DNA of 64,000 nt from Carnegiea gigantea (GCA_029747015.1 JAKOGI010002203.1:56001-120000); one strand, 5' to 3'. Positions 24,008 to 35,232 are shown, counted from the stretch's first letter. The notes: generated by a model from the letters alone, not told the origin. Program-made: numbers and translations.

Positions 24008-25181
24008 TGAACCCATTCATCAAGAGGAAGGAGAATCCTCAGATACGTATTCCAATGAATTACTTTTTGATAAGAAAAAATATCAAAAAATCTTATCTAA
24101 AAACATAAAGATAAATGAACACGAAGGTTTTAAAAGAACCTTACTTCAAATATTCAAAAGAAAGAATATTCAGTATTTCGGGACTAATATCCAAGAAATA
24201 CCAATTGCCAGCAATATTGCTGAAGGACAAGTCGAGTTACCTTTGATTACTCTTGAGCAGATCGAACAGAAAATCAGGAAGTTACCTGAGAAAGACCGAA
24301 CAAAAATCGGTTACATTCATTTTGATGCTGTACGAATCCATTTGAAAGCCACCTTTCAAAAGGGATTAGATACACCTATTATAATTACCTTAATGCATAA
24401 TCGCATTGCCAATAGGTCAGAAGCCTTGATAGGCATTCTGAAAGGTAATATGATCTACCAGAATATAGGTTTTACTACCTATCCCGCGTATAGTATTCCC
24501 ATTAAAGATTTAGACACCAACCGTGCGCTAAACCTTTGTTATAATTTCAAAAGATCAGGCTTATTAGAAAGTTTGCATCATTCACCATTTACCATTTATG
24601 CTATGGTTAGTTACATGCTTAGTAACACCCATATCATTGATCAATTTCTTCCCAAAGACGAAATTGAGTTGGATGATATTTTCACTGACATTTGTGAAAT
24701 TCAAGAAATTGCCAGGCCTGTTATACAGCCAATAAAAGAATGGCAAATCGACATCTAGCAAAAGCCTCTATTAAATAGATGCAATAGTGTACTCGGATGC
24801 TATTCTATTGATGGCAATGTCCTTCGTACTCAGTCAATCGAAAGGTTGCCTGTTCCAAAATTTGCAACATTTCAACTCGTGAGTAAAATTTATCTTACTC
24901 AATGGCGAGACGGATTAATCTGGATTAATCCAGCCATACAGCACAATTATGCTGGACCCGACCTCCATTCACAGATCCTCGAACATAAACTTACTTATGT
25001 TCCCGTCCTTTTTGGATCCATTGAACGGATCATCCACCTTAAAGCCCAAGCTTTCAATACAAAAGCTGATTTATTGTTAGGTATGCGTTTCCTTGCAGAA
25101 ACCACCTATTCCATTACGGAACATTCTATGACCATTAAACTCAATGGTACATTAATTCAAGCCAGTAGGACTTATGAATAA
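23994..25181 (+). pseudogene. EPRV-1 movement protein (30K superfamily)
   Basis: One frame of about 395 codons with a single TAG at 24756-24758. Residues 40-230 show the caulimovirid movement-protein pattern: a strand ending I-H-F-D-A-V-R-I-H-L-K, then a Gly-Asp/Thr-Pro turn, and later a hydrophobic block followed by L-C-Y-N-F. Such proteins modify plasmodesmata for cell-to-cell spread. The part after the stop (24846-25181) ends with an L-L-L-G-M-R-F-L segment that looks like the second half of a retropepsin. It overlaps the following pol ORF by 8 nt (ATGAATAA at 25174). Confidence 0.8.
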
Positions 25182-27154
25182 AGTCCCTTATATCAAGGTT
25201 GAATTAGTCTATAGGTTTCACAAACCTGAATGGTTCCATGCCATGATTGACACAGGATCCGATGTCACTATGGCCTCAGCCAATTCTTATCCAGAGCAAT
25301 ACTGGAAAGATCTTCACAAACCCCTACAAGTGGTTGTCGCCTCAGGGCAAATAGCCAAACTCACCAAGGCAGTTTTTGGCCAGTTTATTGCCATTTATGA
25401 TTGCACAACCAAGCAATTCAAAGTTTTACCACTACCCACTGTGGTAATCCAGGCTCCCAAAGACGCCACTTACAACCTACTCCTAGGTGTTGACTTCCTT
25501 AATCGCTTTAAGGAATATAGTTGTGATCATTTACAAATTCGCTTTCTTACCCCATGTGGCCATTGGATCAAATTAGATCTCATAGCCCATCCTCAAATGA
25601 GGACTTCTATTTCTTACCGCCTACGCAGCCAGCATGGTGATAGCACCTACCCAAAAAATACAAATCGGCCGAAAAGCAAGTGCAAAACCCAGGCCCAATT
25701 ATTAAATGCTCTATCCAACACCCAACGAGCATTAGAATTTCGCCTTGAAGATGAAGTAAAAACCCTTCTTCAAGCAAATTTTGACGAAAACCCATTAAAG
25801 TACTGGGATAAGGATAAATCCTACGCGGATATCCAATTAAAAGAAGCAAACTCTATAGTTAGAGTTAAACCTATGCGCTATAACCAAGCGGATGAATTAG
25901 AGTTCAAAACCCAACTCCGAGATCTTGAAGAAAAGCAGTTAGCCCTCAAGAGCACAGAGGAAAACAAAAGTCCTCATAGTAGCCCTGTATTTATGGTTAA
26001 TAACCACTCTGAACAAAAAAGAGAAAAACCTAGAATGGTCATTAACTACAAACAGTTAAATAAATTAACTGTTTTTGACGGCTATTTCCTTCCAAATAAG
26101 GAATTGCTTATTAATAAAACCCTTAACAAAAAGTGGTTTTCAAAATTCGACTGTAAGTCTGGATTTTATCAAATAAAATTAAAGGATTCTGCCAAACCTT
26201 TAACTGCTTTTTAGCACGCCACAAGGCCAATACCTTTGGAATGTAATGCCTATGGGACTTAAAAATGCCCCTCAGATCTTCCAAAGAAGAATGGACAATA
26301 TCTTTAACGAATACTTAGATTTTTGTCTAGTATATGTTGATGATATTCTGATTTTTTCATCTAATATTGCAGATCATGCAACACACCTCATGAGATTCAT
26401 AGAGAAAAGCCGTAGTCATGGGCTGATCTTATCAGCAAAAAAGGCTGAAATTGCTAAAAGGCAAATTGAATTCTTAGGCCTTAAGATTGACCATCAAGGC
26501 ATTGAGATGCAACCTCACGTCTGTGAAAAGATTGCCAATTTTTCTGAAAAACTTGTCGACCGAAAATAAGTCGAAAGATTTTTAGGATGTATTAACTACA
26601 TTAGTGACTTCGTCCCTAACCTAGCTTGGTTACGTGGTCTACTACAAGATCTCCTTAAAAAGAGATTAAATCTGCAATGGCAAGATTACCATACTCATAT
26701 TGTCCAGCAACTCAAAAAGCTGTGTAATCAGCTACCCAAATTAGCTATACCTGAGGAGGGCGATCAACTTATAGTTGAAACCAATGCATCAGACCTCTAT
26801 TGGGGAGGAATCCTCAAAGCCAACAAGGCTGATATGAAAGAGCATATTTGTAGATATGCCAATGGTTGTTTTAAGCCAGCTGAAGTTAATTATCATAGTA
26901 ACGAAAAGGAATTGTTAGCATTAAAATGAAGCTTTGCCAAGTTTCATTTCTTCATTTTACCAGTTCGTTTTTTGGTAAGAACTGATAACACTAATGTTAA
27001 AGCTTACATTTTTAATAAGCTTCCTTGTACTCCAGAGTACAAAAGGCGCCATAGATGGCAGCAATATTTTCAAGAATATCAATTTGATATTGAGCATATT
27101 AAAGGTAAGAATAACCATCTTGCTGATTTTCTTAGCAGAGAAGCTAATGGTTGA
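25174..27154 (+). pseudogene. EPRV-1 protease - reverse transcriptase - RNase H
   Basis: This is the replication polyprotein. The aspartic protease has D-T-G-S at 25249-25260 and a later L-L-L-G-V-D-F-L segment. The RT spans about 25900-26560, with Y-V-D-D at 26333-26344. RNase H follows to 27154. Damage seen: a single-base frame change in a T-run near 26208-26216, TAA at 26567-26569, and TGA at 26927-26929. In addition, Asn (26783-26785) stands where the first catalytic Asp of RNase H is expected. The last 8 nt overlap the next ORF (ATGGTTGA at 27147). Confidence 0.88.
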
Positions 27155-28246
27155 AGGCAGCAGTTCCATGGACGCCAAGACCTTATTGGAAATGGCTATC
27201 CACGAGCTATGTGTGGCTCATCAGAGAATAGTGCAGATTCAGCACGAGATTTCTGAGGAAATAAATCCTCGCATCCTCCATGCTCTTTCGAGTCTTGACG
27301 AGGTTATGGCGTTACAAGCCATCGAAATGAATGATGAAACACATCAGGCATTTCTGGACACGTGCCAACGTGCCAAAGAACTCCAAGAAGGGGTTAGACT
27401 ATTGTCTACAGAAGACACCACTAAGGCTACTCTCCAAGAGAAAGGAAAGGCTCAGATGTCTCCTGCCTCCTTAGAAACAGAGGAAGATGACTTCACAGTC
27501 ATCGTTTCAAAGGCAAATAAGCCTTCAAAAGAGCCTACAATAAGACAGGCTATTTCTATGGAACAATACGTTTCATATACAAATTGGGTATATTCAGCCC
27601 AAAATACTAACAATCAAATTATTGACACATTTGGGATATATCCTAGACTCCATTTCCTTGCAGGTAGCAATACCGATGACGTCACTGGGGCAGTCATCTT
27701 TGGCTTCTGTACCAGTATTACCTGTACTCCAGGCAACCGTGAAATTTTGGGCATGCATAACTCCATAATTGAAGCAGTGAAAAAGTTTCGCAAAAGCTCA
27801 AAATCCGACATGGTGGTATTAAAATTACAATCAGCCAGTCCTGAAATACTACCTAGTCCAGCCCCCGGATGGATAATAGTCCAACTTTGCACCCCAAATA
27901 GGGCCAACCTCAAGTTCAAAAAAAACAAATCATTAGAAGTCCAGAAGTTGATGAAAGATGGATCTGTAGTCGAAGAGCCATGGGATTTACTGTAATTTTG
28001 AGGAAATTACAGGCCCTTCGCGAAGCTAATAAAGGCTTTTTGTATAATTCCCCAAGCAATATTTTTATTTTTGCTGAAGGAAATTGTACTCCGAGATATG
28101 ATGCCCTGAACAAGATCAGTTCTGGCATAAGTCTCATTCACACCTGCAGGATACCCAGTAGTCATCACACCGGTACTCATCTGTGTGGGTTAATTCATCA
28201 AGGGAAGACAGCTGGATGCTGTATCTGTCCCCTCAGATTGTTATGA
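27147..28246 (+). pseudogene. EPRV-1 transactivator/inclusion-body-like ORF
   Basis: Its position after pol and the 8-nt overlap match the transactivator (TAV) gene of caulimovirids, which supports reinitiation on polycistronic RNA and forms inclusion bodies. The frame is open to TAA at 27993-27995 (282 codons). A second stretch, 27980-28246 in another frame, has similar composition and several Cys/His residues, so a frameshift near 27985 probably cut the C-terminus. The N-terminal third is predicted helical, with alternating Leu/Glu/Gln. Identification rests mainly on position, as I see no catalytic motif. Confidence 0.55.
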
Positions 28247-28913
28247 TGGGAAGCGTGTTGGACGCCCTATAAAAGAAGAGCACTACCAAAAAAGATGCTA
28301 AAGTAAAAAGCATTTCTGAAGGCTGCAGAAAAGCAGATGCTGCAATAATAAAAGCAGATTCCTCCACTACCTCAAAAGGAGCACCCCACTAAGCAAAAGC
28401 AAGACGCATTAACAAAAGATGCTGCATTGTTGTACGAAAAAGTATTGTTTGTCTACAGAATAAAGTAGACACGTCATTACTTTACTTTTATTAAAGTTGT
28501 ATCTTTTTCAAGAACAATTCTCTATATAAGGAGAGCTCTTTCATTTGTAGAGGCATCGAAGACAAGAGAGAGAAAAACAACAACTAGTTATGCAGAGAGA
28601 ATAACTACTCCATTAGGGAGTAGAGTGAGAATGAAAATTAGTGTGTAATTATTAGCAATATCAACAAAATTAGTTTCCGTTTATCTTGATGTGCAATATC
28701 ATTAGTTTGGGAAGAGGATCTGGAGTACCTTTGAGTTGCCAGGAGTAGCCAATAGACAGGTGGTCACCGGCGAATAGGCAGAGTCTCAGTAAGGTATTCA
28801 TCTTGTCCTTGATAAATTATGTTCCATTTCAAGATAAATGTTCACTAATTTATTTGATATGCTATTAATCATACATTGTTTTCATAATTACTCGAAACCT
28901 ATTTGTTATAACT
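28247..28913 (+). promoter_or_regulatory. EPRV-1 large intergenic region with promoter and leader
   Basis: A TATA box (TATATAAG, 28523-28530) lies about 50 bp after ACGTCA (28471-28476), a TGACG-type element in reverse, as in caulimovirus full-length-RNA promoters. Transcription would start near 28555 and the leader would run about 360 nt to the ATG at 28914. I could not identify the polyadenylation signal with confidence. Confidence 0.65.
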
Positions 28914-29361
28914 ATGGATCCTTTTAGCCCAGAGCAATTGATTGCAAAGCGTATAGTTAAAAATGCTTTATATCGATGTCTATCAGAGAAAGAGAGTACA
29001 GAATTTCTCATTCAAGTCAAAGAGACTTTGGCTAATATAAGCAGTCGGGGAATTGAAGCCCTTAGCAGTGATTTCTTTGACAATCCCTTAGTTCTCGCAG
29101 ATGGAGAAATTATTATTCCTAGTCCTAGGAGTATACTAGAGCACGAAACTCTATACTATGTTAATGCAATACAAAGGTAAAAAGCCATACTTGAAGGTAT
29201 TAATGAAGCTTTGTCTTCATTAGATAATGCTTTAAGGCGTCATAACCAAAGTTATGATTATAGATTTCAACAATTCTTGAAAAGAAGAAGGACTAATAAG
29301 TCCAAGAATAATTCCGCACCCAGTTGTAAACTGGAAACTGAAGTTCGGAAAATGGTATCAT
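28914..29361 (+). pseudogene. EPRV-1 ORF 1, N-terminal part (right end of insertion)
   Basis: This is the first ORF after the promoter. ATG 28914 opens 88 codons to TAA 29178-29180, and the same frame continues without stops to the insertion end at 29361. It would pass through the primer site into 22197 of the left end. The protein is helical, with a basic C-terminal K-R-R-R cluster. I do not recognise its family; a virion-associated role would fit the position but is a guess. Confidence 0.6.
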
Positions 29362-29564
29362 ATATATATGCATATGTATGTATATATATGTATGTATCTA
29401 TGTATGTATGTATGTATGCATGCATGTATGTGCGTTGATATATGTATATATATATATATATGCGTATGTCTATGCATGTATATATAAATAAATATATATA
29501 TATATATGTGTGTGTGTATGTATATGTACAAATATATATATATATATATATATATACGTGTACG

Positions 29565-29598
<34 letters not shown>

Positions 29599-29610
29599 GA
29601 GATATATATA

Positions 29611-29651
<41 letters not shown>
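29362..29651 (+). repeat. (TATG)n/(TA)n/(TG)n microsatellite between EPRV-1 and unit A1
   Basis: A compound microsatellite lying directly between the right end of EPRV-1 and the left end of the second EPRV family. The open frames across it are repeat artefacts. Confidence 0.95.
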
Positions 29652-29654
<3 letters not shown>

Positions 29655-29666
29655 TATGCATGATAT

Positions 29667-30611
29667 TTGATAGGCGTTGGTCAGCCGTTGATCAGCTGTA
29701 AAGCCGTTGGTCAGCCTTGTGTCGTGGTCCCGATAAGTGTTCCCGATGGTCCTGTCTTTAATCTACGCTGTGGGGGTAGACTTTTATCATTCACAACATA
29801 TGCGCAAAGGACAGCTATGGCCAGTAAGTGCAGGAAGTTGTTATCATTTAGAGTAGAGGGTCATAATAGTGATATAGTCTGTAGTATTGAGTCTAGAACT
29901 AATGACCTTATTAAGGACCCTTTTCCTCTCAATTTTCACGAATGGGATGTTCCCAAAATCAATATTGAAACTATTTACAAAATCGTGAGTTTACAAAATA
30001 GTTTACAAACTATCCCTTTGATCAAACCAGAAGCAATTCAAATTCATTAAAAGAACAAATTCCGCTTTATGCATATTGGACTTGTTCAGGTGGCTGTTAA
30101 ACCTTTCATCAGAAAAGGTATTAATGCATCCATTTACATGGCTTTGAGAGACAAAAGGCTTAAAAAATACAAATCATCTCTATTAGCCGTGATCAATACC
30201 AATATACATAACGGACCAATTTTCTTCAATTGCTTTCCAGACTTCTGTGTTGATGTGACATGTCCCATGACACCTGAAGCCTTGAAGCGTGATGTTCATA
30301 TCCAAGGTGACGAGTTTTATGATTTCAAAAACTTTGCAATTATGCATAGAGTCTATTTTAGACTTATGTCTACAAATCTTAATGCAACATTTTTGAATCC
30401 TTTACCTTCAAATCCCAAAGAAACTGTTTTACTTCAAATTGAACACGGCAAACTCGAAGTTTTTACTCCAAAACTTCTCAAATGGGATGAGATTACAATT
30501 CCAAAAGAGATTGACCTTGAAGATGCTCAACCTACTTCAATTGACAAATCTAAGCAAATGAACGATCTAGAGCAAATCATAGAAGAACCCGATGGTCGAG
30601 TTCTCTTATGA
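29667..30611 (+). pseudogene. A1 ORF 1 N-terminus with movement-protein domain
   Basis: One frame with TAA at 30048-30050, ending at TGA 30609-30611 where unit B2 has CGA. The stretch 30069-30480 has the caulimovirid movement-protein pattern (I-G-L-V-Q-V-A-V-K-P, then L-R-D, then a G-P-I-F-F-N-C-F-P strand). In type-B units exactly this part is missing. The sequence before it (29820-29935) and after it (30481 on) is shared with B. Initiation may be at 29667 or at the ATG near 29817; I cannot decide. Confidence 0.72.
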
Positions 30612-32169
30612 TTCCGTTCATTTCATGAATCCACAAATCTCCCTAAAACTTCTGCTAGTAGGAAATCATCCTCCGATTTCCACTCAGAAAGAAGTATCCC
30701 TCCACAAGAACCACAAAAGTACCGGTTCAGGTCCCCTATCCCAGAACCAGTTCCTACAGATCCTCCATCTCCTTCTTCTTCAGGAATTGGATATGGATGC
30801 AATGTTCTCACAAATCCCAATTTTACAACTGATTGGCCTTTCCTTAAGGAAGACTATTACTCTGACAGTAATGCTTCCGAGCACCAATGGTTCGAACAAA
30901 TTGATCGAAACCTTAGAGAAAAAGTTAAGCAAGCTTGGATTGTTGACATGAATAGACTCAAGGTCAACTTCCGCTTTTTTCTCTGGTTTATTACATTTAC
31001 TTCACAAAAAGGTTTGAATAATGTCTATACACTCCCAAGTATAAATGTTCAAACCAGTCTTGCTAAAGCTTGGCATCTTGCTGATGGTACAAGTATGGTC
31101 TCCGTCCATCCTCCTACGCACCAGCCCCTCAAGATTTTTGCTAAGGAAAAGACTGTTCACGCTTTTCCTTACAAAAGTGGCCGGAGGGAATAGATACTGA
31201 TACTGTTCAGCTTGGTGAAATCAAAAAGGTTCATGAGCAAGCCAATTATACAAATGTATCTTGAATACAATTGCTAAGCAACTGAACCAGCTCAATGCCA
31301 AAACTGATTCCAAAGAGGAAGTTGCCAAAAAGGATGTGGCAAATTCCAGTACAAAACCTTCTTCTTCCTTTACAGAAAGCATTTCCAAACCATTTGTCAA
31401 ATTAGACAGTATTCCTACTTCTATTGTGGAATCACTACCTAAACCCAAAAGTCCAAATTATGATCTTCTTCAAAAGATCTCCGAACAAATCGAAGCGATT
31501 GACAAAAGGAAACCTCTTGCTTGCTTTGACAAAACTTGCCAACAAAAGGTTGGCAACACATCTTCTTCCTCAAAAGAAGAAGAAGCTGCCTCTAGTAGCA
31601 GTGACTCCGAAGAGGTCATAGCTACTATTCAAAAGACCTTCAAAGACGAAGAACCTATCCAAAATACCGACAAAGAAGAGCCCCTTGCTCTCAACAAAAT
31701 TCAAAACTGGAGCAATGTCAGGACAAGGAATTATTATCCTAGACCTACTCCTTCAAACATCCAATACGAAGAAAGAGGACAATTCAAAGATAGAAACTTC
31801 GATGGAAGATCTATCCATGGTTGGAACATTGACAGCAAATCGGAGCATAAAGTGCTATCGACCATAGAAGATATGGCAGTAGCAGCTACTGCCTTCAAAG
31901 TATTCTTGACCAATGTATTAAAGAGAGAAGATGGCACACAAAACTTTTGGAAAGAAAGATTCATTGTAGGACTACCAAAGTTGTTTGGAGAAAGGATTCT
32001 CTCAAAGCTTAGACAACTTTGTGGGACTGATGATATCCCTTTCCATACTCTTACATTTGGAATGATCTTTGGAGTTGTCAAAAGCGAAGGACTCATCCTA
32101 ACTCAAAATTCAAGCCAAATATGGATCAGAGAAAGCCCAATCCAGAAAGGAAGTGGGAACTTTCGGTGA
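30612..32169 (+). pseudogene. A1 ORF 1: linker and coat protein with 288-bp core deletion
   Basis: A Ser/Pro-rich linker and a conserved block (30830-31180) are followed by a one-base loss near 31183. Then a Ser/Lys/Glu-rich region and coat sequence are open from 31261 to 32169. Compared with B1, 288 bp (the equivalent of 42343-42630, 96 codons) are absent at about 31893. The frame stays open across the join. A further 9-bp loss near 32100 comes before the frame change to the zinc knuckle. Confidence 0.7.
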
Positions 32170-33454
32170 AGCAATCGGTGTTACAAAAATTGAAGCTCCC
32201 TCTTCAAAAGCCAAATGTGCTAAGAAAGCCATTGGCAAAAGATTCAAGAGATCAACAAAACCTCCACCCAAATCTCCTCCAGTTTTCAAGTCCCAGCTAA
32301 CTTCTTCAAAGAAGAAGAAATCCATAAAGAAGCCAGTTGTTTGTTACAAATGTGGCAAACAAGGTCACAAAGCATTCCAATACAAAACAGAACAAAAGAT
32401 CAATGAGTTATTTACTGATCAGCCTGAACTTCAGAAGACGCTTTTAGTTGTCTTAGCACAAAACTCATCTGATAGTGACCAAGGCATTGATTACTATCAA
32501 TGCTCTGAGGAGGATGAATCAGATTATGATTCTTTCCCTATCAAGATAGTCAATGTCCTTACAAACAGAAATCAGAAAGAATTCCTGATTGATCTAATCG
32601 GAAAGATTTCTGATGAAGACACGAAAAAGGAGTATCTAAGCAAGCTCAAAGACTTGATTCTTAAAGAAGAAAAGAAAGTCATAAAGCTTGATATTGAAAC
32701 TTATAGTCTGACAAAACTCTTCCAAAAGTATCCAATACCAAATCCTTTCTAGTAACTCACTACAAAAGACATTCGGCTTGAAGTTAATGAACTGAAAGCT
32801 CAAGTTCGAGATCTTAGATACGAGATTACCAATCTCAAAGCTACTGATCTAGAACTCCTTACAAAATTCTCCACCCTGGAAACACAAATTCCCAGTTCCT
32901 CTCATATTCCTGACAATTTACAAAATATTGAAAACATCCCTGGGAATGAAATTTCTCAAGAACAATTTCTTCATACAATTTCTCAAGTGACATTATAGAA
33001 ATGGTATTCAATGGTCACTATAGTAGTCAATGATTTCTCGACGAATGTGGTAGCTCTCATTGACAGTAGAGCTGATCAAAACTACATACGTGAAGGAATT
33101 ATTCCTCCTAAGTGTTGCAAAAGAACAAAAGAACAATTGTGTTGTGCCAATGGAGAACCTCTGTATATTAAGTACAAGTTGAACAAAGGTTACGTTCTGA
33201 ACAATGGGTATTGCTTCAAAAATATTTTTCTGATTGTACAAAATATTACCCATGACGTAATCCTTGGTACTCCATTTTTAACACAAATTTATTCATTTTT
33301 TGTTAATGAATCTGGTGTTCACACTAAGATTCTTGACAAACAAATCTCTTTCAATTTTCTTTCTGCTACTAAGCAACGCGAAGTTTCGCTTTTACAAAAT
33401 TCTTTAATTTTTAGACAAGTCGATCTTTACATCAAAATCAGATTTCCTTTTTAA
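32153..33454 (+). pseudogene. A1 zinc knuckle, coiled coil and aspartic protease
   Basis: One frame holds a basic stretch, a knuckle reading C-Y-K-C-G-K-Q-G-H...Y (last Cys changed to Tyr, about 32341-32384), an acidic/Ser region, a helical L/K/E-rich stretch (about 32590-32900) and a retropepsin. The protease motif D-S-G-A of A2 and A3 is D-S-R-A here (33062-33073). The later V-I-L-G-T-P-F-L segment is present. Stops are TAG near 32750 and near 32996. After the protease the sequence runs directly to the end of the RT connection region, with no RT core. Confidence 0.72.
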
Positions 33455-33532
33455 CAAAAGACATTGACAAATAATTCTGTGCTCCCTTGTATAAAAGACT
33501 TAGGAAGAATCCTGAGCCTTGGTTTAATATAC
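33455..33532 (+). pseudogene. A1 protease/RNase H junction stub left of the solo LTR
   Basis: This is a short piece of the type-A in-frame fusion between protease and RT-connection/RNase H, cut by the LTR insertion. The intact form can be read in A3 (about 62720-62830, minus strand). Confidence 0.6.
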
Positions 33533-34639
33533 TGTAAGACTTGCCTCCTTTATTTTTTTTATTTTTTAGTTAGACTGTCTTGCTTTTTACGTTATAAAAT
33601 CGTATTTTTAGTAACTGTATGAGTTAAATTATTACCGATGTGCTTATGGGAGCTATAATTTTATAAAAAGGAATTATTATTGTTATTATTGATTTTAAAG
33701 TAAATTCGTGCTGCTTTTGCCCTTAAATTATATCGATAGTTTAACTTAGTCGTTATTCGATTTATTTAGTCGTTTCTCGAATGCGATTAGGTTGCTAACA
33801 TTAGAATCGGTTTTGAGGTTTATTAAAATCGGACCTTGATCCGAATTTGGGAACGAACAAGCGACAGAAGGTCGTATTATTGATTCGGGTTTAGAGTATA
33901 AAGTACGAGGTTAGACTAGAGGTGTTAAGTATTGGGCAAGCTTGGAAAAAGGGGGGGAAAACAGAAAAGGAAATGAGGGGCATTTTGGTAAAATGTCGCC
34001 AGAATTTAAACTGGCTTCTTTCTCCTTCACGCGGACCCCCGAACCCACGAGCCCCCTTCTCTCTCTCTCTCTCTATCCTTCATCTTCTTCCTCTTCTCTG
34101 GCTCCACAGACGCAACCTCAAGCTCTTAAAACTCCATCAATTCTCCCTCTACCCAGCTTGTATTTCCCACGTTCGACCTCCCCAAGAACCGTACAAGCCA
34201 ATGCTGTGAATTTTGGGCAAGAATGAAGCTTAATTACCATGGTTGTCATCGGTTCTGGTGAGGATTTCGAGCGCCGGATACATGCCCAGAACTCAGCCAT
34301 GCAATCCCGTTTCTAGTTGCCTCAAATCCCCTCTATATCAGGATTAAACTTGCAACTTGAAGCATCAAGTCAGTGAGTGAGAGTTTGAGTTGAAATGAGG
34401 GTTCAAATTGTGCGAATTGGGCACAGTTTGGGGTCTGTTCGTGCGTGGGTGAACAAGAGCCAAGGAATTGGAGTCATTCGAGCCTGTAAAGTTAAGTCAG
34501 CAGCCGTGGATTCAAGTCTCTAGCTTGGAATCGAGGTGGGTGTTTCTCGCCTCCTAAGCTATTACTATTTTTCAAAAATGTTTTTCAGCAGATTGATGTT
34601 GCATGTCAGATTAGGGTTGGCTAAATTCGCTAGAAATGT

Positions 34640-35035
34640 CAAGAAGTGAATTAAATATATTTAGCCTCAATTCGAATCAATTTAGTCAATTTGTGCCTGA
34701 GATTTTAATTCGAAGTGAATTAGATATGTTTAGCTTCGATTCGAATCAATTTAGTTAATTTATGCCTGAGGTTTTAATTCAAAGTGAATTAGATGTGTTT
34801 AGCTTTGATTCGAACCAATTTAGTTAATTTATGCCCAGAGAATTATATACGTTTAGCTTCGAATCGAATTAATTTAGTTAATGCATGCCTGAGATTTTAA
34901 TTCGAGCTAAGTTATATATGTTTAGTTTTGATTCGAATCAATTTAGTTAAATCAAGCTGGAAGTTTTGATTCGAAGTAAAGTATCTATGTTTAGCTTTGA
35001 TTCGAATCTATACAATTAATTCATGCTTGAGTATG
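34640..35035 (+). repeat. Tandem array of about 75-bp units in the solo LTR
   Basis: About five to six diverged units contain 'GATTCGAATCAATTTAGTTA' and 'GTGAATTAGATATGTTTAGC'. Each holds the palindromic TTCGAA. Confidence 0.85.
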
Positions 35036-35156
35036 AACTTCGAAGTGCATCGTACGTGTTTAAAATTAATGTATATAAATGTTTAGTCAATCTACGATTG
35101 TCTATATGCTTAACTATCCCATAATGACTTACTAACTCCGAAGTAAATTATAAATG

Positions 35157-35232
35157 CTTAGAGCCCAATCATGCTTGAAAATGCTTACAGCCCAATCATG
35201 CTTGAAAATGCTTAGAGCCTTATCATGTTTGA
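35157..35232 (+). repeat. Three tandem copies of a 28-bp unit
   Basis: Each unit reads 'GCCCAATCATGCTTGAAAAT' or close to it, preceded by GCTTAGA or GCTTACA. Confidence 0.8.

Larger units (their letters stand above)
22197..29361 (+). mobile_element. EPRV-1: genome-length endogenous pararetrovirus (Caulimoviridae)
   Basis: One unit of about 7.13 kb, with a 33-bp direct repeat at its ends (22197-22229 and 29329-29361, one mismatch) that includes part of the tRNA-Met primer site. The circular gene order is short ORF (split by the ends), coat/zinc knuckle, movement protein, protease-RT-RNase H, transactivator-like ORF, then promoter and leader. There is no integrase, and a movement protein is present, which separates it from LTR retrotransposons. 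Coat before movement protein recalls solendo-/cavemoviruses, but I make no genus assignment. Each of the five ORFs carries at least one apparent stop or frameshift. Confidence 0.88.

Noticed and set aside
28459..28464. AATAAA as EPRV-1 polyadenylation signal
   Set aside because: It lies upstream of the TATA box, whereas in this virus family the signal should be downstream of the transcription start; not called.
34640..35035. CRISPR-like array
   Set aside because: Units are contiguous, diverged tandem repeats without unique spacers, in a plant LTR.
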